Source: Candidatus Latescibacterota bacterium
GTDB lineage: Bacteria; Latescibacterota; UBA2968; GCA-2709665
Reading direction: 5' to 3'
Length of the DNA: 40,234 nucleotides
Assembly (NCBI GenBank): GCA_012271065.1
Contig: JAAXHE010000222.1
Span: 1-40,234, forward strand
A program made the position numbers and the translations under genes. Shown here one piece after another: positions 1 to 9,300 of the stretch; positions within the stretch are counted from its first letter, which is position 1, and every line of letters starts with the position of its first letter. Under the pieces are notes generated by a model that saw only the letters and a program-made list of their open reading frames with translations, ran no database searches and had not been told where the DNA came from.

Positions 1-78
1 CGGTCGCGCGCCTTGTCTTCGGCCACTATGGCTCGGCCTCGCCTGCAGAACGACTTTATCAACGGACTGTTAGAAGCT

Positions 79-1284
79 TTATCCCGCGTTGCCTCTTCCC
101 GGCTTCAGGGACCCTGCCCCCAGCGCGACCAGGGCGACTGCCTGAGCGGCGATTCCCTGCTCCATTCCTGCAAATCCCAGGCCCTCGGTCGTCGTTGCCT
201 TCACCGACAGCCGTTCCGTCGCGATTCTGAGCGCCCCGGCCATCCTTTCACGCATATGGGCGGCGTGCGGCGCAAGCTTCGGGCGCTGCGCGATCACGGT
301 GGCATCCACGTTTACAATTTCGGCCGCATTCTCGCGTGCCAGTTCCGCCACCCGCTCCAGCAGAATCAGGCTTGAAATCCCGGCGTATTCCGGATCGTCG
401 TCGGGAAAGTGATCACCGATATCGCCCAGACACATCGCGCCGAGTACGGCATCCGCAACCGCATGGGAAAGCACGTCGGCGTCGGAATGCCCGTGCAGGC
501 CCCGGTCGAACGGAACGGTCACCCCGCCCAGAATCAACGGGCACCCGGAAACCAGCCTGTGCACGTCGTAACCGTGACCCACGCGGAGATTCGATGGCAC
601 GCTCACCGTTCTGGATCTCAGGATCGAATCCGCCATCGCCAGATCCTCGGGCGCAGTAATTTTAAGATTATCCTCCCGGCCCCCCACCACGTATACCGGC
701 ACATTCAGTTGTTCGACAAGCGACGTATCGTCCGTACCTCCATACCCCCTCCGCGCGGCCTCGCCGTGCGCTTCCCGAAATATCGTCGCGCGAAACGCCT
801 GCGGGGTCTGAACGCACCACATTCGCGACCGGTCCAGCGTGTGCAGAACCCGTCCGTCTTCAATCTTCTTTACCGTGTCCGTTACGGGCGTACCCAACAC
901 AGCTGAGCCCTTCCTGCGCGCCAGATCGACGACAGCGTCGATCTGTTCGGGCAGTATCAGCGGCCGCGCCCCGTCATGGACGGCAATGACACTCGCGGCG
1001 GCCGGCACCGCCCCAAGTCCCTCTGCAACGGAGTCCTGACGCCGTTCCCCGCCCGCTACAACGGCGGTGACTTTTCCCATGTCCCACCGGCGGACGTCCT
1101 CCCGGCATCGATCCACGCGATCCGCCAGCGTGACAAGCGCCACGCGGTCGACCTGACTCGCGCGTTCGAACGCCGCCAACGCATGGAAAAGCAACGGACG
1201 CCCGGCCAGACTCATGAACTGCTTGGGCGGACCGCCACCCATCCGCCGGCCCTGGCCGGCGGCAAGCACAATGGCGTAGACCAT
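79..1284 (-). CDS. ispDF: Bifunctional MEP cytidylyltransferase / MECDP synthase (IspDF)
   Basis: Catalyses two steps of the non-mevalonate isoprenoid pathway in the cytosol: CTP-dependent activation of methylerythritol 4-phosphate and cyclisation to the 2,4-cyclodiphosphate. Residues 1 to about 228 are the IspD half, with the glycine-rich nucleotide motif LAAGQGRRMGGG at 8-18 and PKQ at 20-22. Residues 234 to about 395 are the IspF half, with metal ligands D240 and H242 in GYDVHR and H274 in LSHA; the H242-to-H274 spacing matches E. coli IspF. Both halves look complete, so this is a natural fusion of 401 residues. It lies 53 bases downstream of queA on the same strand and is probably cotranscribed. 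The intermediate enzyme IspE is not in the window. The ribosome site is weak, and the start was chosen because it begins directly at the IspD fold. Confidence 0.96.
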   Translation of the reverse strand: MVYAIVLAAGQGRRMGGGPPKQFMSLAGRPLLFHALAAFERASQVDRVALVTLADRVDRCREDVRRWDMGKVTAVVAGGERRQDSVAEGLGAVPAAASVIAVHDGARPLILPEQIDAVVDLARRKGSAVLGTPVTDTVKKIEDGRVLHTLDRSRMWCVQTPQAFRATIFREAHGEAARRGYGGTDDTSLVEQLNVPVYVVGGREDNLKITAPEDLAMADSILRSRTVSVPSNLRVGHGYDVHRLVSGCPLILGGVTVPFDRGLHGHSDADVLSHAVADAVLGAMCLGDIGDHFPDDDPEYAGISSLILLERVAELARENAAEIVNVDATVIAQRPKLAPHAAHMRERMAGALRIATERLSVKATTTEGLGFAGMEQGIAAQAVALVALGAGSLKPGRGNAG

Positions 1285-1337
1285 AACGACAGACGATTCC
1301 TGAACTCCGCCGGCAGAGCGACGTTATCAACTGACCG

Positions 1338-2375
1338 TTAGAGAATCAACATCGCGTCGCCGTAGCTGTAAAACCGATACCGCTTCCGCACCGCCTCTTT
1401 GTACGCCTTCAGTATAAACGCCCGGTCGGCAAATGCGGAAACAAGCATCAGCAGCGTAGAGCGGGGAAGATGAAAATTCGTCACCAGCGCGTCTATCAGC
1501 CTGAACCGGTACGGGGGATAGACAAACAGCCGGGTCCATCCCGAACCGGGATTCAGAGTCCAGCTGTCGCCCGACTGCGAAGCCGAGGACTCCAGCGCGC
1601 GCACGGTGGTCGTACCAACCGCGACAACGCGCCCTCCATTCCTCCGGCTTTCGTTCACCTTTTCGGCGGCGGCGGGTCCGATCTCAAAGTACTCGGCGTC
1701 CATTTCGTGCCGGCGCGGGTCCGTCACTTCCACGGGCTTGAACGTCCCCGGACCCACGTGGAGCAGAACGGGCGCGACTTCCACCCCGGATACACGGATA
1801 CGTTCCAGCAGATCCGGCGTAAAATGCAGCCCCGCCGTGGGCGCGGCCACGGCCCCGCGGGTTCGCGCGTAAACCGACTGATATCGTTCCCGATCGGCCG
1901 GTTCCTCCTCCCGCCTGATGTATGGCGGCAGCGGGATGCGTCCCCGGCTTTCCAGCACCTCCGCGAGAGACGAACCGCCCTTGAACCGGACCATGCGTCG
2001 TCCCGAGGGCAGTACCTCGGTCACCTGCGCTACGAGGTCCACGTCCGGAAAGGCCACCTCCGCGCCCTCCCGAAGCCTGCGGCCGGGACGAACGAGCACT
2101 TCCCAGCAATCTCCGTCGCAACGAACCAGCAACAATTCAACGGATCCGCCCGTGCCGGGACGGTACCCGTTAAGGCGGGCCGGGAAAACGCGGGTCTCGT
2201 TGACGACCAGACAATCACCGGGACGCATCAAATCCGGAAACGACCGGAACACCGTATGGTCGATCCGCCCGGTCTTCCGATCCAGAACCATCAGCCGGGC
2301 GGCGTCCCGTTCGGAGGCCGGGTACTGCGCGATCAGTTCCTCGGGAAGCTCATAATCGAAGTCGGCGAGGTCCAT
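1338..2375 (-). CDS. queA: tRNA preQ1(34) S-adenosylmethionine ribosyltransferase-isomerase (QueA)
   Basis: Transfers and isomerises the ribosyl part of SAM onto preQ1 at tRNA wobble position 34, giving epoxyqueuosine. The N-terminus MDLADFDYELPEELIAQYPA and the segments RDAARLMVLDR, PGDCLVVNETRVFPARL and GTTTVRALE are family hallmarks, and the 345-residue length is typical. The frame stays open to about 2552, but the added 59 residues look unlike any QueA, so I chose the ATG at 2375. The Shine-Dalgarno sequence there is poor. It follows a DUF2905 gene at 120 bases and precedes ispDF; DUF2905 genes are often found beside queA. No other queuosine genes are present in the window. Confidence 0.96.
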   Translation of the reverse strand: MDLADFDYELPEELIAQYPASERDAARLMVLDRKTGRIDHTVFRSFPDLMRPGDCLVVNETRVFPARLNGYRPGTGGSVELLLVRCDGDCWEVLVRPGRRLREGAEVAFPDVDLVAQVTEVLPSGRRMVRFKGGSSLAEVLESRGRIPLPPYIRREEEPADRERYQSVYARTRGAVAAPTAGLHFTPDLLERIRVSGVEVAPVLLHVGPGTFKPVEVTDPRRHEMDAEYFEIGPAAAEKVNESRRNGGRVVAVGTTTVRALESSASQSGDSWTLNPGSGWTRLFVYPPYRFRLIDALVTNFHLPRSTLLMLVSAFADRAFILKAYKEAVRKRYRFYSYGDAMLIL

Positions 2376-2494
2376 TGAGCCCGATGTCCGGACACGTATG
2401 TTTACGTTTGGTCGCGCATAGCAGGCTTTTCGGGTCGGCTGCCGGAGGGCGACCTCAGGCGGAGTCTGCCGTTGATGGATTCGCTCGATTCGGG

Positions 2495-2719
2495 TCAGCG
2501 ACGGGAAATCAGGTTCAGCACGAGTGTAAGAACGATGCTGACCACGATGCACGTCACAACAGGGAAATAGAGTCTGAAACCCTCGCGGCGAACGACGATA
2601 TCTCCCGGCAACCGCCCTGCAAAAGGAATCCGGTCTCCGATCCAGAGTACCAGGCCCACGGAAAACAGGAGAATCCCAGCAATCATCAGGACCCTGCCAA
2701 AGCCGGAAAACTCGCTCAT
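2495..2719 (-). CDS. DUF2905 family small membrane protein
   Basis: A 74-residue protein with two predicted membrane helices, roughly residues 6-27 and 51-71. They are separated by a basic, glycine-rich loop containing GRLPGDIVVRREGF, which is typical of DUF2905. The function of the family is unknown; it probably sits in the cytoplasmic membrane. An AAGG ribosome site lies nine bases before the ATG. It shares strand and neighbourhood with queA (120 bases downstream), an arrangement seen in many bacteria. The alternative of a chance open frame is unlikely because the motif and both helices are intact. Confidence 0.88.
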   Translation of the reverse strand: MSEFSGFGRVLMIAGILLFSVGLVLWIGDRIPFAGRLPGDIVVRREGFRLYFPVVTCIVVSIVLTLVLNLISRR

Positions 2720-2959
2720 GACAACGACCTTTCAGAGAAGTGAAAACTTACAGAATTCTCTATCCGTCGTCAAGGTATTGCGGCCCGAGAGGAGGTCCCT
2801 GAACCAATGGGCGGGCAGCCGGAGCCGGTCGTATCCGCTCTCCGGAATCCCGGATTGACAATCGGGTCCGGACCCGCGGTTTTCGCAGAAAAAAACGTGA
2901 AACGCGCCACGCCGCGGCGGCGGGCAGTTTCACGTCTGTTGGCTGGCGGAGGGTTTCAC

Positions 2960-3994
2960 TCAGGGCGTAAATACGACCTTCAATGCCTCCATATTCTCGG
3001 CTGCCGCGAAGCCTTTCTCCCAATCCGAAAGGGGCAGGCGGTGTGTAATGATGGGATCCACGTCGATCTTGCCGTCGGCAATCATCCAGATGGTTTTGTC
3101 CCAACTCGCGTATTCGGTGGACATGTTGAAAAAGAGCGTTACGACTTTGGTCATCGCCGCGTCCCAGTCCAGTTGCACGGGTCGCTTTCCTGTGAGGCCG
3201 ATGCCGCATATCCGGCCCCACTTGCATACCAGATCGACAGCCTGGGCAATGGCCGGAGGCGCACCCGAGCACTCGATCACCAGGTCCGCCCCTTTCCCGC
3301 CGGTCAATTCCAGGCAGCGCTCCACGGGATCCGCTTCCGCGAAATTCACCACGTGCTCGACGCCCAACCTGTGCGCCGTCGCCAGGCGCAATTCCTCGTC
3401 CGCCGGCGCGCCTACGATCATCACTTCGCGTGCCCCCGCCACCCGGGCAACCTGTGCGGCCAGCAGGCCGATAGGCCCCGGCCCCAGAACCACCACGAAA
3501 TCGCCCACCTCGATCGCCTGCCGATCGATGATATCCGTTACCGTATTGGCCGCCGGTTCAACCAGCGCACCCTGCTCGAAAGTCATATGGTCGGGAATCC
3601 GGTGCAACAGGTTCGTGGGATATTTCATGAATCTCGTAAACGCACCGTCGATTCCCCAGCCGGGCGATCGTTTCTCCAGGCAGTTCTGAATGTGCCCCTT
3701 TCGACAGAGGAAACACTTGCCGCAGTGCAATGTATGCGGCTCGCCAACCACGCGGTCGCCCACCTTCCAGTCCGATACCGATCTTCCGGCCTCTACGATC
3801 TCGCCCGAGAATTCATGGCCCAGGATCACAGGCGGCCAGTACGGAAATGTATCGTGTTTCACGTGTACATCCGTTCCGCAGATGCCTGCCGCCTTTATCT
3901 CTATCAGAACCTCGTCGTCCGTAATTTCGGGCTCTGGCACGTCCTGCAATTCCAGAAACCCAACGCCCCGTTTGGTCTTGACAACCGCCTCCAT
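2960..3994 (-). CDS. Zinc-dependent medium-chain dehydrogenase (threonine/sorbitol dehydrogenase-like)
   Basis: An NAD(P)-dependent alcohol/polyol dehydrogenase of the MDR superfamily, 344 residues. The catalytic zinc site is C39 in AGICGTD with H60-E61 in LGHEF. The four structural-zinc cysteines C91, C94, C97 and C105 are present. The Rossmann motif VVVLGPGPIGLLAAQ begins near residue 168. A clear AAGGAG ribosome site lies seven bases before the ATG. The substrate cannot be read from sequence; threonine, sorbitol and other polyol dehydrogenases share this pattern. It is the first gene of the leftmost minus-strand group but is separated from the DUF2905 gene by 240 bases, so cotranscription is uncertain. 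A second MDR gene at 19.2-20.2 kb lacks these zinc ligands, so the two are not duplicates. Confidence 0.9.
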   Translation of the reverse strand: MEAVVKTKRGVGFLELQDVPEPEITDDEVLIEIKAAGICGTDVHVKHDTFPYWPPVILGHEFSGEIVEAGRSVSDWKVGDRVVGEPHTLHCGKCFLCRKGHIQNCLEKRSPGWGIDGAFTRFMKYPTNLLHRIPDHMTFEQGALVEPAANTVTDIIDRQAIEVGDFVVVLGPGPIGLLAAQVARVAGAREVMIVGAPADEELRLATAHRLGVEHVVNFAEADPVERCLELTGGKGADLVIECSGAPPAIAQAVDLVCKWGRICGIGLTGKRPVQLDWDAAMTKVVTLFFNMSTEYASWDKTIWMIADGKIDVDPIITHRLPLSDWEKGFAAAENMEALKVVFTP

Positions 3995-4074
3995 AATCCG
4001 CTCCTTTTATATCAGCCCGCTTTCGAAAAAAGATAGCCGCTAAATCGACCATAAAAAGCCTGAACGCGGGGAGC

Positions 4075-4200
4075 CGGTAGAGGTGAGACGGGAGAAGAAG
4101 CCCATGCCCAGTATGTTCTTACTCCTTGAGCCTTCGGCGCGAGAAGAATCCTCACAAGGCAGGAAATCTCTACCCTCTTCCGTCTCACGTCTCCCTGCTT
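4075..4200. repeat. MITE-like inverted-repeat element, copy A
   Basis: This noncoding stretch begins with GTGAGACGGGAGAAG (4084-4098) and ends with the near-complement of GTGAGACGGAAGAGG, so it has imperfect terminal inverted repeats. A clearly related copy lies at 17187-17320, sharing both ends and the internal block around GAGAAGAATCCTCACAAGG. Length about 125 bases, no open frame of interest. This suggests a small non-autonomous element or a REP-type dispersed repeat. The rest of the spacer 3995-4488 holds only an imperfect hairpin just to its right and no recognisable gene. Confidence 0.6.
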
Positions 4201-4250
4201 CTAGGGAACCGGGGGGAGAGGTCCCGAACACGTACAGTGAACCTATACGT

Positions 4251-4280
4251 CCTGCCTGCCTTTAAAACCTGGCAGACAGG
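4251..4280. repeat. Imperfect 10-bp hairpin
   Basis: CCTGCCTGCC at 4251-4260 pairs with GGCAGACAGG at 4271-4280 with one mismatch, around a ten-base AT-rich loop. It has no T-tract, so a terminator is not supported. It lies in the gene-free spacer next to the MITE-like copy. Confidence 0.4.
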
Positions 4281-4488
4281 CAACTCCAACGTCAATTCGC
4301 CTTCGTTCCATGGCTTTGGAGATGTCGTAGCCTACGTCTCCTCTGAAGACGAAAATGCGGTGAATTCCAGCGAAAGAGGCGCGCACGACGCGAATTAACC
4401 TTGAATTAACAGGTAGGATACTGTATAATCAATTTCACGTCGCGGCCGACCGGATTTCACCGGTCGGCTGATCCGGTTGTAACCGCTG

Positions 4489-4680
4489 TCAGCCGCAATC
4501 CAGACAACGAACTTCGTCAAAAATCCGGTCCTGCTCATCCGGCTCGTCAATTGCAAAATTAACCAGGCAGCGCACGGCCTTGGAAGCGTCTTCGAGACGG
4601 TATCGGGCGGCGACTTCATTCAGAAACGCCATCTGGTGTGTTTCCAGCGAGATCTCGAAGGTCTGCTTATCCTTGAACAC
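4489..4680 (-). CDS. Small uncharacterised protein with C-terminal CxxC
   Basis: A 63-residue protein. I chose a GTG start at 4680 because a near-perfect AGGGAGGT ribosome site sits six bases upstream of it; an upstream in-frame ATG at 4716 would place that site inside the gene. The sequence has an alternating strand-like N-terminus (QTFEISLETHQ), two predicted helices (about 15-27 and 32-44), C38, and a final VRCLDCG with C59 and C62. The layout resembles small RHH-like or metal-binding proteins, but no family is assigned. It stands alone, divergent from dinG, with an AT-rich 196-base spacer between them that should contain promoters for both. Confidence 0.7.
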   Translation of the reverse strand: MFKDKQTFEISLETHQMAFLNEVAARYRLEDASKAVRCLVNFAIDEPDEQDRIFDEVRCLDCG

Positions 4681-4686
4681 GCCAGC

Positions 4687-4694
4687 ACCTCCCT
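4687..4694 (-). promoter_or_regulatory. Strong Shine-Dalgarno deciding a GTG start
   Basis: AGGGAGGT on the minus strand, six bases before the GTG at 4680. It fixes the start of the small CxxC protein. Confidence 0.75.
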
Positions 4695-4876
4695 GTAAAC
4701 TCGGATTCCACCGCATTGCGCGAAATATCCCTGCGTTTTCAACTATTCATGATAGGGTTTCCGCAGTGTATTGTCAATGGGGATTCATCTTTCCACACCC
4801 GTTCCTGCCGAAGGGGCCGGTACCCGAAAATCCTTTGCGACGTCTGGTGGAATTCTGATCGCCGGCGCCCGATTTC

Positions 4877-7735
4877 ATGTCAATACTCGACTCCTTCATC
4901 GCCATCGATCTCGAGACCTCCGGGCTCGAACCCCCTGGCGCCGAAATCCTGGAAATCGGCGCGGTTCAGGTGGAAAACGGCAAGATCGTCGACCGCTTCC
5001 AGACTTACGTCAAACCCGTGGGGAACATCTCCGAAGAGACCGTCCGCCTTACAGGGATAACCTCCGAAACTGTCAGGAATGCGCCGCTCATCCACGCCGC
5101 CATGGGTCGTTTCCGGCATTTCGTGTCCGACATGCCCCTGATCGCCAACCAGGGCCGCTTTGAATCCCGTTTTCTTGACGCCGCTGGCGATTCCTCCGTT
5201 AAGAATTCCGTGCACGGCGTCCGCGAACTCGCCCGCGCCGCCCTCCCCACCCTCCACGATCATCGCGTTGAGACCCTGGCCGGACACTTCACCATACATT
5301 GCGACACGCCCCATAAAGCCCTGGCCGACGCGGAAACCCTTGCGGGGATCTACCTCAAACTCGTAGAACTGCTCCGATCCGTATCGCTGCAATTGAAACA
5401 GCAGATGCTTCGATTGCTGCAGGGCTCCGGATCCGATCTGCTTCCCATTCTGGTCGAATTGGCAAGCGAAGGCGCGAGGAAGGAATTTCTGAGCTCGAAG
5501 CCGGGGGGCGGGTTACCGGACGCCCCGCTGTTCAATGCCGGCGGGGAGGCGCGTCAGATTCAGCGAGACCCTTCCGATGAGCCGCTGGACGTATCGGCGG
5601 TCTGCGACATGCTGAAGCCCGGCGGATGCTTCGAGGAAGGAATCTCCGGGTATGAATTCCGTCCCCAGCAGGTCGAAATGGCGCAGGCGGTTACCGAAGC
5701 CATCAACAACGGGCGGCACCTGGCCGTGGAAGCCGGTACGGGCGTGGGTAAGTCGATCGCCTACCTCGCGCCGGCCATACTGTATTCCGTACAGAACAAC
5801 ATTCGATTCATCGTGTCGACCAACACCAAGAACCTCCAGGAACAACTTTTCTATAAGGATCTTCCGTCGCTCGCGGCGATCCTGGACGTGCCTTTCCACT
5901 TCGCTCTGCTCAAGGGTCGCAATAACTACATGTGCCTGAACAGGTGGGAGTCCGCACTGGCCAATCCGGACGCAAGCTTCACGCAGAACGAACGCATCGG
6001 CGCCCTGCCCCTGGTGCTTTGGGCGGAAACAACAAGAACGGGAGACATCACCGAAAATACCGCATTCAACGCGGCGCGCCACGCCAGCCTTTGGGCCAAG
6101 ATCTGTTCCGACCCGGGCTTTTGCCGCAGCCAGCGGTGCCGCAACAACGGCCGGTGTTTTGCGAACAACATTCGGAGAACCTCCGCACGGGCGCATATGG
6201 TGGTAATCAATCATTCGTTGCTCTTCTCCGACCTTGTCACCGAAAACGCGATCCTCGGGGAGTACTCCCACCTGGTCCTGGACGAGGCGCACAACCTTGA
6301 GAAAGTGGCCGCGCACTACCTGGGCAGGGAACTCAGCATCTGGCGGGTCAGAAACATCACCGACCAGTTGTGCGGGCCGGGTACGTCGGACGCGGGTACG
6401 CTGCCTACCCTGAGACACTGGATTGCAGTTGCGGATCCCGATCCTGCAACAGTCAGAGCCTATGACGCCGGAATCAAATCCGCGACGGCCGCGACGGAGG
6501 ACCTGTGGCTGCGTGCCAGGGCCTTTTTTGAAGACCTTACGCAGCACTTCGTGCAACAGACGGGGAGGCCGGGAAGCCCGTACAGAGAGAAGATCCGCTA
6601 TCGGCGGGGCGAATCCACCTTCGAAGCCCTGACGGAATCGCTGGACCCGTTTTCGCATGCCCTGGGCGCGCTAAGCAGCCGGCTCACGGACCTCTCGGAC
6701 TGGCTTCGAGACCTGCCCGGGCACACGTTTGTAAACCAGGACGAGATCTGCAACGAACTTGGCGGGTGCATCGAGACCACCCAATCCGTTCTTAAAGACC
6801 TGAATGAACTCATCGCCGCCAGCGATGAAAACGCCGTCTACTGGCTGGAATTGCCCGGCCGGGAAAAAAGCGCCGACACCCGTCTCTTTTCCGCTCCACT
6901 GGATGTTTCCGAGATGTTGAACGGCGGACTGTACGAAGGCAAGTCCTCGATCGTATTCACATCCGCCACGCTGGGCATCCGGGGCAAGCTGACCTATTTT
7001 CTCCGGCGCGCGGGCCTGGAATCCATGCCCGGGACCCGCCTTCAGACCCTCTGCCTGGGCTCCCCTTTCGACTATCGAAAACAGGCTCTCGTGTGCGCGC
7101 CGCGCTTCATGCCGTCGCCCAAATCCGCCGAATATCAGGACGCCGTCGCCACGCTGCTGCACAAACTGGCGTTGAAGACGAAACGGGGTACTCTGGCCCT
7201 TTTCACGTCCTACGGGATGCTGAACCGTACATACGATGCCATCAAGCCCGACCTGCGCTCCAACGGCGTTCTCGTACTTGGACAGGGTATCGACGGCTCC
7301 CGAACCAATATCACCGACCGGTTCAAGCTCGAAGAATCCGCGATGCTTCTGGGAACCGACAGCTTCTGGGAAGGCATCGACGTACCCGGCAACGCGCTCC
7401 AGATTCTGGGAATTGTGCGTCTGCCATTCGCAGTGCCATCCGAACCACTCGTAGCGGCACATATCGAGGAACTCGAAAAACAGGGCAAAGATCCGTTCCT
7501 GAATTACTCCGTGCCGGAAGCCATTCTGAAGTTCCGGCAGGGCTTCGGGCGACTCATCCGTAAAAAGACCGACCGGGGCGCCGTCGTCGTGCTGGACAGC
7601 AGGGTGCTGAGAACCCGGTACGGCCGGGCGTTTCTGGAGGCCCTGCCGGTGGGACATCATGCATTCAACACCCAGGACGAGATGATCGGCGCCATTGCCG
7701 ACTGGTTTGAAGATACAAACGGAACGAGCCATTGA
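4877..7735 (+). CDS. dinG: DinG-type helicase with N-terminal DnaQ-like 3'-5' exonuclease domain
   Basis: An XPD/DinG-family superfamily 2 helicase, 952 residues, expected to act in DNA repair or in unwinding replication obstacles. Residues 1 to about 165 are a DEDD exonuclease: D11 and E13 in AIDLETSG, and H146/D151 in HKALAD. The Exo II position, usually aspartate in HNAxFD, is NQGRFE here, so an E may replace the D. The helicase follows: Walker A AGTGVGKS at 286-293, DEAH at 469-472, and cysteines C353, C410, C416, C421 and C427 that can supply a 4Fe-4S cluster as in E. coli DinG. The exonuclease fusion resembles the Firmicutes DinG architecture. Its TGA stop overlaps the TTG start of the RSH gene (TTGA), so the two are translationally coupled. 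Confidence 0.93.
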   Translation: MSILDSFIAIDLETSGLEPPGAEILEIGAVQVENGKIVDRFQTYVKPVGNISEETVRLTGITSETVRNAPLIHAAMGRFRHFVSDMPLIANQGRFESRFLDAAGDSSVKNSVHGVRELARAALPTLHDHRVETLAGHFTIHCDTPHKALADAETLAGIYLKLVELLRSVSLQLKQQMLRLLQGSGSDLLPILVELASEGARKEFLSSKPGGGLPDAPLFNAGGEARQIQRDPSDEPLDVSAVCDMLKPGGCFEEGISGYEFRPQQVEMAQAVTEAINNGRHLAVEAGTGVGKSIAYLAPAILYSVQNNIRFIVSTNTKNLQEQLFYKDLPSLAAILDVPFHFALLKGRNNYMCLNRWESALANPDASFTQNERIGALPLVLWAETTRTGDITENTAFNAARHASLWAKICSDPGFCRSQRCRNNGRCFANNIRRTSARAHMVVINHSLLFSDLVTENAILGEYSHLVLDEAHNLEKVAAHYLGRELSIWRVRNITDQLCGPGTSDAGTLPTLRHWIAVADPDPATVRAYDAGIKSATAATEDLWLRARAFFEDLTQHFVQQTGRPGSPYREKIRYRRGESTFEALTESLDPFSHALGALSSRLTDLSDWLRDLPGHTFVNQDEICNELGGCIETTQSVLKDLNELIAASDENAVYWLELPGREKSADTRLFSAPLDVSEMLNGGLYEGKSSIVFTSATLGIRGKLTYFLRRAGLESMPGTRLQTLCLGSPFDYRKQALVCAPRFMPSPKSAEYQDAVATLLHKLALKTKRGTLALFTSYGMLNRTYDAIKPDLRSNGVLVLGQGIDGSRTNITDRFKLEESAMLLGTDSFWEGIDVPGNALQILGIVRLPFAVPSEPLVAAHIEELEKQGKDPFLNYSVPEAILKFRQGFGRLIRKKTDRGAVVVLDSRVLRTRYGRAFLEALPVGHHAFNTQDEMIGAIADWFEDTNGTSH

Positions 7736-9204
7736 ATCCCCAGGGCCTGACATCCATCAAGGAGCCCCTGGCGAAGCTGCTCGCGCAGGTGCCCCAGACA
7801 AACCATCCGCTGATCGGGCATGCGTATCACCTCGCCAACGCAAGCCACGAAGGTCAGCACCGCGACGAGGGGCAGCCGTTCATTACCCATCCTATTGCCG
7901 TGGCGCTCATCCTTGCATCCGAACTCGGCTTCGCGAGAGATACGGATATGATATCCGCCGCCCTGCTTCACGATGCCGCGGAAGACTCCGTACTGACGCC
8001 CGACGAGGACATTCTTCCCACATTCGGCGCCCGGGTTACCGAACTGGTAAAGGGCGTAACCAAAGTAGACGAACCCAGCACGCGCAGTCGGTCCGCCCGC
8101 CGGTCCGCTACGCTCCAGCGTCTCTTCACCGCCGCACACCGCGATCCACGGGTACTTATTCTGAAACTGGCGGACCGGGTTCACAACATGCGCAGCATCG
8201 CGGGCATAAAGGACATCAAGCGGCAACACCGGATTGCACAGGAAACCGTCGACGTCTACGCGCCGCTCTCCCGCCTGCTGGGCATGGACCGCATCCGCAG
8301 GGAACTGGAAGACCGCAGCTTCGGATGCCTGCACCCAAGAGTCTACGAGCAGCTTGTCCGCCTCATGCAGGATGGCCCGCCGCAATCCTATCTGGATTTC
8401 CAGACCGAGATGCGCAATATTGTGACGCGCAACGGCGTCCGCACCCGTATCCGCCTTCAATCAAAGAGCCTGAGGAGTATCTACGGCAAGGCCACTGGCG
8501 CCGGTTCCGGCGAGTCATCCTTCCCGGTGGAAAACGTCCACGACCGATACACCGTCATTGTGATCACCTCCAACCGTTACACCTGCTACAGAACACTGGG
8601 ATTGATCCATCACAGGTTCACACCCTTAATGGATGGAATAAAGGACTTTATCGCCCTGCCCAAACGGAACGGCTATCAGGCGCTGCAGACAACGGTCATC
8701 TACCAGGGACAGCGATTCGAAGTCGCCGTCCAGACGCCTTCCATGTACAGAATGAGTGAACTGGGGGTCGCGACCCTGCGCGGCGGACAACTCCAGGAAG
8801 AGCGGAGGACCCGTTGGCTCCAGGAACTCGCCGAATGGCATGAACATGCCGGTTCCGGTGTTCACTTCCTGGACGAAGTCAAACGCATGCTCTTTGTCCA
8901 TGAAATGGCCGTTTTCACCCCAAACGGGGATCCCATTATCCTTCCCGAAGGCGCCACCCTCACGGATTTCGCTTTTGCCGTCCATACGGACCTCGGCCTC
9001 CATTGTATCGGCGGGCGCATCAACGGAAGATCCGCATCGCGTTTTTCGGTTCTTAACTGGGGCGATACGATTGAAATTGAAACTGCGCCCCACCATCAGA
9101 CGAAACGCAGCTGGCTGCGCTACGTAAAGACCTACCGCGCCCGCCGCCTCATCCGGCGTCACATCACACGGGCCGAATCGTCGGGCGAACAGATCATCAA
9201 GTAA
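7732..9204 (+). CDS. RelA/SpoT (RSH) family protein with intact HD hydrolase and altered synthetase
   Basis: Metabolises the alarmone (p)ppGpp. 490 residues, shorter than typical long RSH proteins and without a C-terminal ACT domain. The HD hydrolase is intact: H53, H80-D81 in LLHDAAED, and D148 in LKLADRVHNMR. In the synthetase half, D271 (HDRYTV) and E330 (FEVAVQT) remain. The usual GYQSLHTT reads GYQALQTT (Q319 for H), and the usual ExQxRT reads EVAVQT, losing Q and R. A TGS domain follows from about 392 (MAVFTPNGDP). I infer a hydrolase-biased enzyme, though synthesis cannot be excluded. The TTG start overlaps the dinG stop by four bases. It is the second gene of a dinG-RSH-lipoprotein-RNB run. 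Confidence 0.88.
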   Translation: MNPQGLTSIKEPLAKLLAQVPQTNHPLIGHAYHLANASHEGQHRDEGQPFITHPIAVALILASELGFARDTDMISAALLHDAAEDSVLTPDEDILPTFGARVTELVKGVTKVDEPSTRSRSARRSATLQRLFTAAHRDPRVLILKLADRVHNMRSIAGIKDIKRQHRIAQETVDVYAPLSRLLGMDRIRRELEDRSFGCLHPRVYEQLVRLMQDGPPQSYLDFQTEMRNIVTRNGVRTRIRLQSKSLRSIYGKATGAGSGESSFPVENVHDRYTVIVITSNRYTCYRTLGLIHHRFTPLMDGIKDFIALPKRNGYQALQTTVIYQGQRFEVAVQTPSMYRMSELGVATLRGGQLQEERRTRWLQELAEWHEHAGSGVHFLDEVKRMLFVHEMAVFTPNGDPIILPEGATLTDFAFAVHTDLGLHCIGGRINGRSASRFSVLNWGDTIEIETAPHHQTKRSWLRYVKTYRARRLIRRHITRAESSGEQIIK

Positions 9205-9300
9205 CCGGAAATCCGCGTCAGCGCAGGCGGCGTATGCGGGCGGCGATTCCCGCCTGCAGCCTTTCATTCACGTCTTCATTGATTTTGCAGGAGTCACACT

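Noticed and set aside
2807..4036. Plus-strand open frame of 409 codons
   Set aside because: Antisense to the zinc dehydrogenase, which has all its zinc ligands.
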